Below are positions 26,902 to 36,319 of a stretch of DNA of 64,000 nucleotides, in pieces. The notes under the pieces were generated by a model. It searched no databases. It worked only from the letters and a program-made list of their open reading frames with translations, and was not told the DNA's origin. Position numbers and translations under genes: made by a program. Numbering within the stretch: the first letter of the stretch is position 1; every line of letters starts with the position of its first letter. Origin of the DNA: Paenibacillus sp. JNUCC-31 (GTDB lineage: Bacteria > Bacillota > Bacilli > Paenibacillales > Paenibacillaceae); contig NZ_CP062165.1 of the NCBI RefSeq assembly GCF_014844075.1, forward strand, positions 3,038,001 to 3,102,000. The letters run 5' to 3'.

Positions 26902-27324
26902 CTACGCTTGTCCGACCACCTGAGCGAGCTTCTGTACAATACCTGTCCAGCCCTGTTCCATCCGTTCGCGGACCATGGCGTGAGCCTGCCCAAATTCAGT
27001 CAATTTGTCCGCGTCCCAACCGCTGTGAATCAGTGTAAAGTCAGTACCCTGTGCTTGCTCCACCAGTTCGAAGCTCAATGTCCAATCCTTGCCCCACCGG
27101 AATGACAGCTTGTGTGGAGGCTGGACTTCGGTCACTTTGCACGGAGATTGCCCAAAGGGTCCAGCTTCCAGTATAAATTCATGCCCTTCCACCGGCTCCA
27201 GATTGCTCGGCATAAACCACGATTCCATACCTTTTGACGTCGATACGATCTCCCACACCTTCTCTATCGGAGCGTGTAGCAATACTTGCTGCCGGATATC
27301 GGGCAGTGCACTTGATGATTCCAC
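26902..27324 (-). CDS. SRPBCC/START-like (AHSA1 family) protein
   Basis: A 140-residue single-domain protein with a helix-grip fold: HAPIEKVWEIVSTSKGMESWF at the front, PHKLSFRWG in the middle, and a long C-terminal helix (GQAHAMVRERMEQGWTGIVQKLAQVV). AHSA1-like SRPBCC proteins bind hydrophobic ligands; the function here is unknown. The GTG at 27324 is preferred because TAGGAGG is 10 nt upstream; a TTG-initiated longer frame is unlikely. A T-rich run at about 26826-26832 beyond the stop may be its terminator. Confidence 0.8.
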   Translation of the reverse strand: MESSSALPDIRQQVLLHAPIEKVWEIVSTSKGMESWFMPSNLEPVEGHEFILEAGPFGQSPCKVTEVQPPHKLSFRWGKDWTLSFELVEQAQGTDFTLIHSGWDADKLTEFGQAHAMVRERMEQGWTGIVQKLAQVVGQA

Positions 27325-27467
27325 TATAAATCGCCTCCTACTATATATTAGCATTTTGCTTCACTCCATATTGTCGCTCACGGAATTCGTGCAGAACGCC
27401 CATTTAACTTATTGTTCGAAATTAAGGGATGACTGTCAAATATGTTCCTCTAACAACAGGTGTGCTG

Positions 27468-27496
27468 TTGACTGCCTTTGAAGACAAACCTATAAT
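27468..27496 (+). promoter_or_regulatory. Near-consensus SigA promoter upstream of the methyltransferase
   Basis: TTGACT (27468-27473), 17 bp, TATAAT (27491-27496). It predicts a leader of about 135 nt before the methyltransferase start, containing a short upstream frame and a hairpin. Confidence 0.8.
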
Positions 27497-27529
27497 TGGA
27501 ACATATTACATAAAGGGTGTGTGATTCCT

Positions 27530-27580
27530 ATGTTAGTCTGCTCCGAAAAATCCAATTCCAACCGTTGCAGGAAGGGATAA
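27530..27580 (+). CDS. Possible leader peptide (16 aa)
   Basis: A short frame encodes MLVCSEKSNSNRCRKG after AAAGGGTG, inside the leader of the methyltransferase gene. GGAAGGG (27570-27576), which overlaps its end, can pair with CCCTTCC (27596-27602). The layout resembles translational attenuation leaders, but translation is unproven. Confidence 0.35.
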   Translation: MLVCSEKSNSNRCRKG

Positions 27581-27640
27581 CTCCTCTCAACCCCTCCCTT
27601 CCACATTCTAATTCAAATGATGTTGTGGAGGAATCGTAAC

Positions 27641-28414
27641 ATGTCTTTTAGTTATTATGGTCCATTATGTACCGAGGTTTACAATGCCACCAAGCCCATT
27701 GGACACTCCCTTGGAGGCGACATTGAATTTTATCGTGATATTCTGATGAACTGCAAGGGACGCATCCTTGAAGCGATGTCTGGCTCAGGTCGAATGCTAA
27801 TCCCATTACTTGAAGCAGGTTTGAAAGTAGACGGTCTTGATTATTCAACCGATATGCTCAATTCTTGCCTTGCGCTTTGCACCGAGCGGGGACTGCCCAA
27901 GCCTGAATTGTTCGCTGCTGATCTGGAGACACTTGATCTCCCTTATCGCTACGAAGCCATTATTATTCCCGGAGGCTCCTTGTTGCTTATTCAAGACAGA
28001 CAGGCTTCCGTGAAGGCACTGTGTAATCTGTATCATCATCTGGAACCAGGAGGCCGGCTTGTCCTTGATCTCTTCCTGCCGGATGTGACGAATACTACCC
28101 CGTACTACTCAGGCACCTCGACTGTTCAATTACAGAATGGTGACACGATTACAATGGAAAGTAAAGACATCGAATTGAATTTGCTTCAGCAGTACAAAGT
28201 GAGTCTGATTCGCTACGAAAAGTGGCGCCAGGGCACACTAATTGCTACGGAACTGCAACAGCTTGCATTACGTTGGTACGGAGTAGAAGAGTTCCGCATG
28301 ATTCTGGAACAGATTGGTTTCTCCGACATATCAGTATACGCCGACTTCGATCCTCACCGGGCACCGTCCCGCTCCGATCAGAAATATGTGTTTGAAGCGA
28401 CTCGAAAAGCTTGA
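27641..28414 (+). CDS. Class I SAM-dependent methyltransferase
   Basis: A 257-residue cytoplasmic methyltransferase. Motif I is ILEAMSGSGRMLIPLLEAG, followed by VDGLDYSTDMLNSC (acidic end of strand 2), an IIIPGGSLLLI region and a post-motif LEPGGRLVLDLFLP. Small-molecule or tRNA methylation cannot be told apart. ATG 27641 follows GTGGAGG by 9 nt; the ATG at 27617 precedes the ribosome site and is rejected. It is a single-gene unit with a strong promoter and terminator. Confidence 0.85.
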   Translation: MSFSYYGPLCTEVYNATKPIGHSLGGDIEFYRDILMNCKGRILEAMSGSGRMLIPLLEAGLKVDGLDYSTDMLNSCLALCTERGLPKPELFAADLETLDLPYRYEAIIIPGGSLLLIQDRQASVKALCNLYHHLEPGGRLVLDLFLPDVTNTTPYYSGTSTVQLQNGDTITMESKDIELNLLQQYKVSLIRYEKWRQGTLIATELQQLALRWYGVEEFRMILEQIGFSDISVYADFDPHRAPSRSDQKYVFEATRKA

Positions 28415-28453
28415 ATATTATAGAAGATAGGATCTAGATTCAGCTACAAAATC

Positions 28454-28491
28454 AGGCCACAGCATAAGATTATCCCATGCTGTGGCCTTTT
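28454..28491. terminator. Terminator between the methyltransferase and namA
   Basis: AGGCCACAGCAT and ATGCTGTGGCCT form a perfect 12-bp stem, followed by TTTT. It sits between converging genes and can serve both. Confidence 0.9.
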
Positions 28492-28520
28492 ATTACAAAT
28501 ATATCAATGTTAAATTAAGC

Positions 28521-29555
28521 TCAGTATCCGCGTGAATATTGCTCCGCAATAGCGGCTTTATCCTTGCTGACACCCAACTCCAGAGCGGCATGTGTCGCCC
28601 AGTACGGGTCACGCAGCATACCTCTGCCAACGGCAACCAGATCCGCATCACCATTTCCGATAACCGCTTGAGCCAGAGCTGAATCCTCAAGCATGCCCAC
28701 CGCGATCACAGGAACGTTCAGTTCTTCCCGGAAACGACGAGCAAATGGCACTTGGTAACCAGGGTAGTTACCCGGTTTACGTTGTCCTGAAGGTCCTTCA
28801 CCACCGGAGCTGATATGGAACATGTCCACGCCTGCTGCCTGATAAGCACGGGAAATTTCAATGGTATGATCAATGTCATATCCGCCATCAGCGTATTCCA
28901 CCGCCGAAATCCGCATAATGAGCGGCATGTCTTCCGGCATTTCTTGTTTCACTGCACGAATGATTTCGACGCCAAAACGGGAAAGGTCCTGTCCATATAC
29001 ATCCTCCCGATGATTCATCAATGGAGAGTGGAACTGATGGATGAGATAACCATGAGCACCATGCAGCTCAATGGCATCGACTCCGGCAGCTACTGCACGA
29101 CGTACACCGTCCGCAAACTTCTGTACCATGGCTTGTGTTTCCTCTGTAGTTAAAGCATGCGGTGTATTGAAGCTCTCTCCAGGGAAAGTAACCACTGATG
29201 GAGCTACAGGCTGTGCCGCATCCTCTGCTTTACGTCCGGCATGTGCGATCTGAATCGCCACCTTGGAGCCATAAGCGTGAATGCCATCCACCAACTTGGT
29301 AAAGGCAGGAATGTGTTCATCTGACCAGATGCCCAGGTCATTGTCAGTGATACGTCCGTCCGGATCAACATCCGTCATCTCGATCACGATCAACCCTGTA
29401 CCCCCAACCGCACGGCTTACATAGTGTACCTGATGCCAATCGTTCGGGATACCGTCTTTGGCAGTTACGGAATATTGGCACATCGGTGCCATGACGACCC
29501 GGTTGTTTAATTGAAGCCCCTTGAATTGATACGGGGAAAATAATTTCTCTGTCAT
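28521..29555 (-). CDS. namA: NADPH dehydrogenase, old yellow enzyme family (YqjM/NamA)
   Basis: A 344-residue FMN flavoenzyme that reduces activated C=C bonds with NADPH. The motif VVMAPMCQYS has the Cys and Tyr characteristic of YqjM-type enzymes near residue 25. ELHGAHGYLIHQFHSPLMNHR holds the substrate-binding His pair. FMN contacts include ISSGGEGP and AVGMLEDS with DLVAVGRGMLRDP. Length is typical. Ribosome site AGGAG is 11 nt upstream. It is a single-gene unit divergent from pepT; the role is likely oxidative or electrophile stress. Confidence 0.93.
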   Translation of the reverse strand: MTEKLFSPYQFKGLQLNNRVVMAPMCQYSVTAKDGIPNDWHQVHYVSRAVGGTGLIVIEMTDVDPDGRITDNDLGIWSDEHIPAFTKLVDGIHAYGSKVAIQIAHAGRKAEDAAQPVAPSVVTFPGESFNTPHALTTEETQAMVQKFADGVRRAVAAGVDAIELHGAHGYLIHQFHSPLMNHREDVYGQDLSRFGVEIIRAVKQEMPEDMPLIMRISAVEYADGGYDIDHTIEISRAYQAAGVDMFHISSGGEGPSGQRKPGNYPGYQVPFARRFREELNVPVIAVGMLEDSALAQAVIGNGDADLVAVGRGMLRDPYWATHAALELGVSKDKAAIAEQYSRGY

Positions 29556-29905
29556 TCAGTTTGCATCTCCTATTCCATATAATGATATATGTTGAGGCAT
29601 TCACTTGCTTTCCAGCTCGGAAAACCGCTGCCCGTTCTTACCGTTCACTAGCGATTCGAGTTATGCTCACTCTTGCTGAACACACTCTTTCACCACTACT
29701 ATTATGAACAAGACTCCCCATATTACAAGTACGTACATTTTTGTTACATAGTACCCTTTTTGATACCTAGTCTGCATCCAGCTCCGATTGATCCATTACT
29801 CGAAACCGTTCCAAAACATGATATGATAGCCATACAGACATACAGGATTTAATATAAAATAAGTGGTCAACTTATATACTAACCGAGCCAAAGGAGCGAT
29901 TACTG

Positions 29906-31144
29906 GTGAAAGATATTTTAATCCAACGACTGATTACCTATGCTCAAATGGATACACAATCCGATGAAAGTAGTGAGACATGCCCTTCCACACCCGGCCA
30001 GCTGGTCTTGGGAAAATACCTGGTTGAAGAATGCAAATCCATCGGTTTGCAGGATGTGACCATGGACGATAACGGCTATGTGATGGCGACATTGACATCC
30101 AATACAGACAAGGACGTTCCAGTAATTGGTTTCCTGGCCCATCTGGATACGGCTACCGATTTTACAGGCAAGAATGTCAAACCACAGGTCATCGACAACT
30201 ATGATGGGCAAGATATTCTACTGAATCAGGAACTGGACGTGGTGTTATCCACCACCGATTTCCCGGAACTGCGTGAATATAAAGGCCACACCTTGATCAC
30301 AACAGATGGCACAACTTTGCTTGGGGCAGACAACAAGGCAGGCATTACCGAAATCATGACGGCGATGGCTTATCTGATTGAACACCCGGAATTGAAACAC
30401 GGAAAGATCCGCGTCGCCTTTACTCCGGATGAAGAGATTGGCCGCGGGCCACATAAGTTCGATGTTCCTGCTTTTGGAGCCAAGTATGCCTACACGGTGG
30501 ACGGCGGACCACTCGGTGAGCTGGAATACGAAAGTTTCAATGCTGCTGCTGCCAAAATTACGGTTCGAGGTACCAACGTTCACCCGGGTACGGCCAAGAA
30601 TAAGATGGTCAATTCGGCTAAAATCGCGATGGAACTGAACCGCCGTTTACCTGCAGAGGAAGCTCCCGAATTCACGGACGGTTATGAAGGATTTTATCAT
30701 TTGCTGTCCATCGAGGGAGACGTCGAACAGACCAAGATGAGCTACATCATCCGCGACTTCGACCGGGAGAAGTTTGAGGAACGCAAAACATACTTGTTGA
30801 ATGTCGTTAGTGAGCTGCAAACCAAATATGGTGAGAAAAGCATCTCCATCGAATTAAATGATCAGTACTATAACATGCGGGAAAAAATTGAACCAGTACG
30901 CCAGATCGTCGATATTGCGCATGAAGCCATGACTCGCCTGGGTATTGAGCCGATTATTCGCCCGATTCGCGGAGGCACGGACGGTTCTCAGCTCTCGTAC
31001 ATGGGCATGCCTACACCCAACATCTTCACCGGTGGAGAGAACTATCACGGCAAGTTCGAATATGTGTCGGTCGATAATATGGTGAAGGCCACGCAGGTCA
31101 TCGTGGAAATTGCTCAATTATTTGAACAGCGTGGGGATGTTTAA
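29906..31144 (+). CDS. pepT: Peptidase T (tripeptide aminopeptidase)
   Basis: A 412-residue cytosolic di-zinc M20B peptidase that removes the N-terminal residue from tripeptides. Metal and catalytic residues are visible: His79-Leu-Asp81, Asp142 in GADNKAG, Glu176/Glu177 in PDEEIGRGP, and the final His in NYHGKFEYV. Dimerisation-domain sequence [15 protein letters not shown] is present. The start is GTG with AAGGAG 9 nt upstream. The 350-bp region before it (29556-29905) holds both divergent promoters. An ATAAGT-GGTCA-ACTTAT dyad lies at 29859-29875, and nothing else was recognised there. Confidence 0.94.
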   Translation: MKDILIQRLITYAQMDTQSDESSETCPSTPGQLVLGKYLVEECKSIGLQDVTMDDNGYVMATLTSNTDKDVPVIGFLAHLDTATDFTGKNVKPQVIDNYDGQDILLNQELDVVLSTTDFPELREYKGHTLITTDGTTLLGADNKAGITEIMTAMAYLIEHPELKHGKIRVAFTPDEEIGRGPHKFDVPAFGAKYAYTVDGGPLGELEYESFNAAAAKITVRGTNVHPGTAKNKMVNSAKIAMELNRRLPAEEAPEFTDGYEGFYHLLSIEGDVEQTKMSYIIRDFDREKFEERKTYLLNVVSELQTKYGEKSISIELNDQYYNMREKIEPVRQIVDIAHEAMTRLGIEPIIRPIRGGTDGSQLSYMGMPTPNIFTGGENYHGKFEYVSVDNMVKATQVIVEIAQLFEQRGDV

Positions 31145-31215
31145 TCTACATTCCATTTCTGTATGTAACAGCATTGGAAAAGAACCTGTCACTTAAAGCA
31201 GGTGGAGGCAAAAGA

Positions 31216-31244
31216 GGCGCCCTCTGACATCCAGAGGGTGTCTT
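31216..31244 (+). terminator. Terminator of pepT
   Basis: GGCGCCCTCTG and CAGAGGGTGTC pair (7 perfect pairs plus wobbles), followed by TTTACGT. It lies 70 bp after the stop. Confidence 0.7.
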
Positions 31245-31290
31245 TACGTCTATGCATACAACTGGTTTGAGGCCCTGCCATCTTCCCTAT

Positions 31291-31983
31291 TTATTCGTAC
31301 ATATTGCCTCCCGCAATTTCACGCAGCTGCTCCAGATTGCAGATGACGAGCTTTCGCCGTTCTTTTCGAATGATCTCGCGGTCACAGAGGTCATGAATGA
31401 CCCGGTTTAAGTGCCTGTAGCTTGTACCCAGCATATCTGCCAGCTCTGTCAGCTTGGAGGTCTGGATTTCTTCCGTAATCTGCTCCCCCTGCTCCATCGT
31501 GGACAGCAAATAGCTCGCAAAACGGCTCTCGACCGGGTATAGCAGATTAAGACTCGACAAATTGGAGAAGGTATATAACTTGTGGGTCACATGGCTGAGC
31601 ATAAAATGGAGAAACTTCGGATTTTCTGCATATGTATTTCTGAGATAACGATAACTCACACCGAGCAACAGGCTCCTGTTAACGGATTCCACTGTATTTT
31701 TGGCTTCCTTGCCATTAACCAGCTCCAGGTCTCCGATCAACGCAGGCGGCGTACTGAAACGCAGTAACAGAGATTTGCCATTCGGCAGTGTCGTATAAAT
31801 CTTGAGCTTACCCTGAACGAGAAAATACAATCGTTCGGGACGTTCACCTTTGGCACATATAATCTCTCCCTTGGAGGCTTCCAGCAGTCTTAATTCAGCA
31901 AGCGCAGGCTCGTCCAGCACCTGATCCAGGCCATGCTCTCGAGCAAGTTGGCGCAGCAATCCAAAGTCCATGATCTCTCTCAT
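31291..31983 (-). CDS. Crp/Fnr-family transcription regulator (YeiL-like)
   Basis: A 230-residue regulator. The N-terminal cyclic-nucleotide-binding-like beta-barrel (about 35-135) has GEIICAKGERPERLYFLVQGKLKI and ALIGDLELVN. A long dimer helix follows, then a C-terminal helix-turn-helix (LTELADMLGTSYRHLNRVIHDL). No cysteine cluster for an FNR-type Fe-S centre is visible in the N-terminus, so the effector is unclear. The pattern is closest to E. coli YeiL by recall. A perfect GGACATATGTCC palindrome lies about 40 bp upstream. Confidence 0.85.
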   Translation of the reverse strand: MREIMDFGLLRQLAREHGLDQVLDEPALAELRLLEASKGEIICAKGERPERLYFLVQGKLKIYTTLPNGKSLLLRFSTPPALIGDLELVNGKEAKNTVESVNRSLLLGVSYRYLRNTYAENPKFLHFMLSHVTHKLYTFSNLSSLNLLYPVESRFASYLLSTMEQGEQITEEIQTSKLTELADMLGTSYRHLNRVIHDLCDREIIRKERRKLVICNLEQLREIAGGNMYE

Positions 31984-32023
31984 CCCGGATTAACCCCCCA
32001 TGTGTGATTCTGCATATACAAAT

Positions 32024-32035
32024 GGACATATGTCC
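32024..32035. promoter_or_regulatory. Perfect 12-bp palindrome upstream of the Crp/Fnr gene
   Basis: GGACATATGTCC is perfectly self-complementary and lies 40 bp upstream of the regulator and 235 bp upstream of the divergent chemoreceptor. Size and symmetry suit a Crp/Fnr dimer, so autoregulation is possible. Confidence 0.45.
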
Positions 32036-32270
32036 CATAAACCATATACACCCGTACAAATATCTTGATATAAAAATAGTTACAACTAGAACTTATATCC
32101 AATAAATCAGTTTAAATAGAAATTACTTTTAACTTTAGACTTTGAAATGACAATATTTTATTCAAAAAGGAGTACAGGATAGCGCAATCTTATCCGATGA
32201 AAGATAAAGCATGCTGTTCGTCTCCAAATTTAACCTAATTTAGATAAGTGAAAGGATGGTTCGACCTACC

Positions 32271-33110
32271 ATGAATGTTGTAGAAGCCCTTTTGAAAGTG
32301 ATGCCTTATATCCGTTTGATTCTTAGAGAACCAGCCAGTTTGACCGTGTATGATCACGAAAAGGTATTGTATTCCGTCTCCACCGATAAATTCAATCTCG
32401 GATTCAACGAAGGCGATCCTCTTTTGGACGGATATAAAAACTTCACTGCGCTCACGAACGGACGCGAAGCCACGCTGACCCACTTACCAGCTGAATTCTA
32501 CGGTATTGAGCTGGATGTTCTAAACATTCCGATCTTGGATGACAATCATCAGGTTGTCGCCATCTTCTGCGTGTCGTACGATCAATCGAATCAAAATCAG
32601 CTTGAAGCTATTATACAAGAGAATCGAACCATTAATGGAACTCTGGTCGATATGGACCAACACGTCGCTGCTCATGCCGAGGAATTGCAAGCCACCAGCG
32701 AACAAATTCTGGAGAACACACGTCTAGCGGTACACAACTCTTCCCAGATTAACAAAGTGGCCGGATTCATTCGTGAAATCTCTGAACAAACCAATCTTCT
32801 TGGACTTAATGCCGCTATTGAAGCTGCGCGTGTAGGTGAAGCCGGCGCAGGTTTTGGCGTCGTAGCAACAGAAGTTCGCAAACTTTCGGTCGATGCCAAA
32901 CAGGCTACCAGTGATATTGATATTAGCTTGAAAGATGTACAAGAAGTTATTAAACAGATGGAAGTTGAAGTCTCCCAGATTGCAGCCTCTTCACAGGAGC
33001 AAGCTACACTCGTATCATCCTTCACGGATGTGATCGAGAAGCTGAATGAAACGGGTGAACGCATGAAAGCTCTGTCCGAGCAACTCATTAGTTACTCTGT
33101 GAACCAATAG
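32271..33110 (+). CDS. Soluble methyl-accepting chemotaxis protein (YfmS-like)
   Basis: A 279-residue chemoreceptor without membrane segments. The N-terminal half (about 1-115) is a small PAS-like input domain ([39 protein letters not shown]). The rest is a short signalling coiled coil with the conserved tip [23 protein letters not shown] and EVRKLS. Length and architecture are those of the soluble receptor YfmS. ATG 32271 gives better spacing from AAAGGATGG than the ATG at 32256. It couples cytoplasmic or redox signals to CheA. Its neighbour is a divergent Crp/Fnr regulator. Confidence 0.88.
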   Translation: MNVVEALLKVMPYIRLILREPASLTVYDHEKVLYSVSTDKFNLGFNEGDPLLDGYKNFTALTNGREATLTHLPAEFYGIELDVLNIPILDDNHQVVAIFCVSYDQSNQNQLEAIIQENRTINGTLVDMDQHVAAHAEELQATSEQILENTRLAVHNSSQINKVAGFIREISEQTNLLGLNAAIEAARVGEAGAGFGVVATEVRKLSVDAKQATSDIDISLKDVQEVIKQMEVEVSQIAASSQEQATLVSSFTDVIEKLNETGERMKALSEQLISYSVNQ

Positions 33111-33183
33111 GAGAAATATCTCTCAGGAATGGAACTCGTTTGGGCGGATAATGCTTAAATCTTATTTCCTCATATGCAACAAA

Positions 33184-33230
33184 CAGGACTCCGGGACTTC
33201 CGTTAAGGAAATTCCAGGTCCTGCTTGAGT
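33184..33230 (+). terminator. Probable terminator between chemoreceptor and symporter genes
   Basis: CAGGAC and GTCCTG enclose an inner TTCC/GGAA stem. T-rich sequence on both sides suits two converging genes, but the stem is interrupted. Confidence 0.5.
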
Positions 33231-33263
33231 TGCCTTTATCGTGGTGTATTTCACGAATTCATT

Positions 33264-34682
33264 CTACTTGGTCCCTGTAACCTCAGCCTCGGATTCCCAA
33301 CACTCCACTTCACCCGGAATGTGAATACGATCCCTTGTAAAGATGGGGTCACGCCCCTCGGCCTTTTGTTTCCTATAATCCTTGAGCGCTTCGAATGTCA
33401 CTTTGGACAACATCAGGATGGCAATCAGGTTCACTACCACCATCAGCCCCATAAACAGATCAGCCAGATCCCATACCAACTGCACCTTGGCTATAGCACC
33501 GAACAGCACCATCGCGATGACGCAGATACGATATACCCACAGCCAAATTTTATTGGACTTGATAAATTCAATATTTGTCTCTCCATAGTAATAATTCCCG
33601 ATGAGCGTACTGAAGGCAAACAGAAATACCATGACGGCCAAGAATCCGGATGCCCATGAGCCGATATGCACACTTAATGCCGCCTGGGTCAATTCAATCC
33701 CGCCCAAATTCGAACCTTTGTACACGCCTGACAACAAAATAATCATGGCTGTACTCGTACAGATGACCAAGGTATCTGTCAACACGCCAAATGCTTGAAT
33801 AAGCCCTTGTTTGACTGGATGAGTTGTATCCGCCGTTGCCGCTGCATTCGGGGCACTACCCATACCTGCCTCGTTGGAGAACAGCCCACGCTTGACACCA
33901 TTCATCAGTGCGGCTCCCAGTGTACCACCCGCAACCTGTTCAATACCAAAAGCATTTTTCACAATCAGGGCAATCATGGCTGGAACCTGAGTGATGTTAG
34001 CCAATACAACAAATGCAGCCACACCGATGTATAACACCGCAAGAACGACGACAATGTATTCGGACGCTTTGGCAATCCGTTTCACACCGCCCATAATAAT
34101 TCCTGCAAATACAACCGCCATAATGATGCCGACTGTCAACCGATCAACACCGAAAGAATTTTTGAATGCTACGGTGATGGTGTTGGACTGCACTGCATTA
34201 AAGACCAAACCGAACGACAATGTAATGAGAATCGCGAACAAGATCCCCATCCAACGTTTGCCCAGTCCCCGCTCCATATAATATGCCGGACCCCCGCGGA
34301 ATCCACCATTGTCTTTAACCTTATATATTTGAGCAAGCGTGCTTTCCACAAAACTGGAGGCCGAACCAATAATCGCAATGATCCACATCCAGAACACTGC
34401 CCCTGGTCCGCCCAAAGCGATGGCCAGCGCTATACCGGTGATATTCCCGGTGCCTACACGGGCTGCCATACTGATACAGAATGCCTGAAACGGCGAAATT
34501 TTGCCAGGCTCCTTGCTTCTTGGCTCCGCAAGCACTTTGACCATATCTCCAATCATCCGGAATTGCATGAACCGGGTCTTGGTGGTAAAGTACACTCCGC
34601 ATACGACCAACAAAATAATTAATAGCTTGGACCACAGAAAATCGTTGAAAACGACGACAATATCTTGTATTGTTTGCTCCAT
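33264..34682 (-). CDS. Sodium:alanine/glutamine symporter (AGCS family)
   Basis: A 472-residue membrane protein with about eleven helices and the AGCS signatures: SMAARVGTGNITGIALAIALGGPGA split by helix 2-3, GGFRGGPAYYMERGLG, and GLFSNEAGMGSAPNAAATA. It imports alanine, glycine or glutamine with Na+. AAAAGGGG precedes the ATG at 34682. Divergent to it is a GlnL-like regulator, and in B. subtilis GlnL controls the AGCS glutamine transporter GlnT, so glutamine is a good guess for the substrate (inference). Confidence 0.9.
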   Translation of the reverse strand: MEQTIQDIVVVFNDFLWSKLLIILLVVCGVYFTTKTRFMQFRMIGDMVKVLAEPRSKEPGKISPFQAFCISMAARVGTGNITGIALAIALGGPGAVFWMWIIAIIGSASSFVESTLAQIYKVKDNGGFRGGPAYYMERGLGKRWMGILFAILITLSFGLVFNAVQSNTITVAFKNSFGVDRLTVGIIMAVVFAGIIMGGVKRIAKASEYIVVVLAVLYIGVAAFVVLANITQVPAMIALIVKNAFGIEQVAGGTLGAALMNGVKRGLFSNEAGMGSAPNAAATADTTHPVKQGLIQAFGVLTDTLVICTSTAMIILLSGVYKGSNLGGIELTQAALSVHIGSWASGFLAVMVFLFAFSTLIGNYYYGETNIEFIKSNKIWLWVYRICVIAMVLFGAIAKVQLVWDLADLFMGLMVVVNLIAILMLSKVTFEALKDYRKQKAEGRDPIFTRDRIHIPGEVECWESEAEVTGTK

Positions 34683-34965
34683 CAGCAATGCCCCTTTTCG
34701 TTGGTGTATCGTTAAAAAAGTGTCCCAGCCGTATGACTGAGCGGATAAATCTCATACTACTGCATAAAGCATGCATTTCTGTCGCCTAAACGACCGCTTC
34801 ACGCTAAACACGATGGGGTTAAGTGTAACGTTTGTACCATTTCGCATAACTTTGAATCCACACTTATGGATGTTACTTATACTACAGGGACATCTACGAA
34901 AACCGACAAATACCTACATGGAATAGTTTAATTTTTTTATAAATTAGCAACGTTTATCCATTCAC

Positions 34966-34982
34966 TGTCACTTTACCTGACA
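34966..34982. promoter_or_regulatory. Candidate GlnR/TnrA box
   Basis: TGTCACTTTACCTGACA fits TGTNA-N7-TNACA exactly. It lies in the 528-bp divergent region between the AGCS symporter and GlnL-like genes (34683-35210). The rest of that region is AT-rich, with no recognised gene or riboswitch. Confidence 0.5.
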
Positions 34983-35210
34983 TAATATTCAACTTATATT
35001 GGGATATATCTAAAGTTGGAACGGGTCTTCACACCAGGATACGCAACCAAGTATGATAAGAGTGTACATGTAGAGAGGCAAGATTAGATTCATAGAGGTA
35101 ACGAACGGAATATGAAGGCACGATCACACAAATTGATTCTGAGGCGGTACAGACCGTTTCTTCACCATACATTGATTAATCGCATCATTTGCGGAGAAAG
35201 GAGTTACGAC

Positions 35211-36140
35211 ATGCGTTATTTTATCGTGGATGATGATCCAGGGGTTCGTTCCATGTTGATGGATATGATAGAGGATGAAGGGCTGGGTGACATTGCTGGG
35301 GAAGCGGAGGACGGAGCACATATCCACGCCGAATTGCTGGAGTTGCACAAGGTCGATGTCCTGCTGATTGATCTGCTCATGCCACAGCGGGACGGTATTG
35401 AAACGGTACGCGCGCTTGAGGGAAGGTTCGAAGGCAAGATCGTAATGATTTCCCAGATTGAATCGAAAAATATGATTGGCGAAGCCTATTCGCTAGGCAT
35501 CGAATATTACATTACGAAGCCGGTTAATCGGCTGGAGATCCTGTCTGTTCTGCGTCTGGTGGAAGAACGCCTTCGCATGCAGCAATCCATTGCAGATATT
35601 CAGCGGACGCTGCAGGGGTTGGCCAGGCTGCAATCTCCCGAACGCGCTGCGTCACAAGCTCCAGACAAAACGATTACCACAGCAGGGCATTTCCTGCTGT
35701 CCGAGATGGGCATGATCGGAGAAGCAGGCAGCAGGGATCTGCTGGACATGCTGGAATATCTGGAGCAAGTCGAGACGGAGGACCATAAGCTGTCTCCTTA
35801 CATGTTCCCTTCACTGAAGGATATTTTCCAAAATGTAGCGATACGCAAACTGGGCAGAGATGCTTCCCCGGCAGAAGTGACCAAGGAGATTAAGGCATCG
35901 GAACAGCGTGTCCGGAGAGCCATTTTCCAGACCCTAAGCCATGTTGTGTCTCTGGGACTGACGGATTATACACATCCGAAGTTCGAAAATTATGCGTCAA
36001 AGTTCTTTGATTTTACCGAGATTCGCAAAAAGATGCTGGAATTGCAAAACAATGTGGAACCTTCCCTGTCCCAGACACGGATTAACACGAAAAAGTTCGT
36101 TCAGGTCTTATATCTGGAGGCCAAACGGTTGCTGCATTAG
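35211..36140 (+). CDS. GlnL/YcbB-type response regulator
   Basis: A 309-residue regulator. The receiver domain (1-120) has DDDPG near residue 7, phospho-Asp in VLLIDLLMPQRDG and Lys in YYITKPVNR. The C-terminal YcbB-type DNA-binding domain (about 165-305) includes LSPYMFPSLKDIFQNVAIRK and SLGLTDYTHPKFENYA. GlnL of B. subtilis, with kinase GlnK, activates the glutaminase-glutamine transporter genes. Here no GlnK-like kinase is adjacent. ATG 35211 follows AAAGGAG by 7 nt; the upstream ATG at 35112 adds 33 basic residues and is rejected. Confidence 0.88.
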   Translation: MRYFIVDDDPGVRSMLMDMIEDEGLGDIAGEAEDGAHIHAELLELHKVDVLLIDLLMPQRDGIETVRALEGRFEGKIVMISQIESKNMIGEAYSLGIEYYITKPVNRLEILSVLRLVEERLRMQQSIADIQRTLQGLARLQSPERAASQAPDKTITTAGHFLLSEMGMIGEAGSRDLLDMLEYLEQVETEDHKLSPYMFPSLKDIFQNVAIRKLGRDASPAEVTKEIKASEQRVRRAIFQTLSHVVSLGLTDYTHPKFENYASKFFDFTEIRKKMLELQNNVEPSLSQTRINTKKFVQVLYLEAKRLLH

Positions 36141-36191
36141 TGTAAAGTCTCGATGCTCCTCATTGAATGCGGCAATATGCATGTACCATAG

Positions 36192-36282
36192 AACAAGCGG
36201 GCATGATTCAACTGGAATGACACAGCACACAGTCTTACACCCACTGCGTCTGTTCCAGCTATTTTCATGCCCGCTTGTTTTT
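36192..36282 (+). terminator. Terminator of the GlnL-like gene
   Basis: AACAAGCGGGCATGA (36192-36206) and TCATGCCCGCTTGTT (36265-36279) are a perfect 15-bp pair. An inner CTGGAA/TTCCAG pair and a TTTTTT tail are also present. The loop is unusually large (about 58 nt), so it may also act as a stable 3' structure for the converging Spo0E-like gene. Confidence 0.75.
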
Positions 36283-36319
36283 TCATGCTCATCTATATAG
36301 TCCAAAGTAAGGTTGATAT

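Noticed and set aside
34683..34800. Possible glycine riboswitch before the AGCS symporter
   Set aside because: The conserved glycine-aptamer core is absent; only a small GTATGA/TCATAC stem and a T-run are seen.
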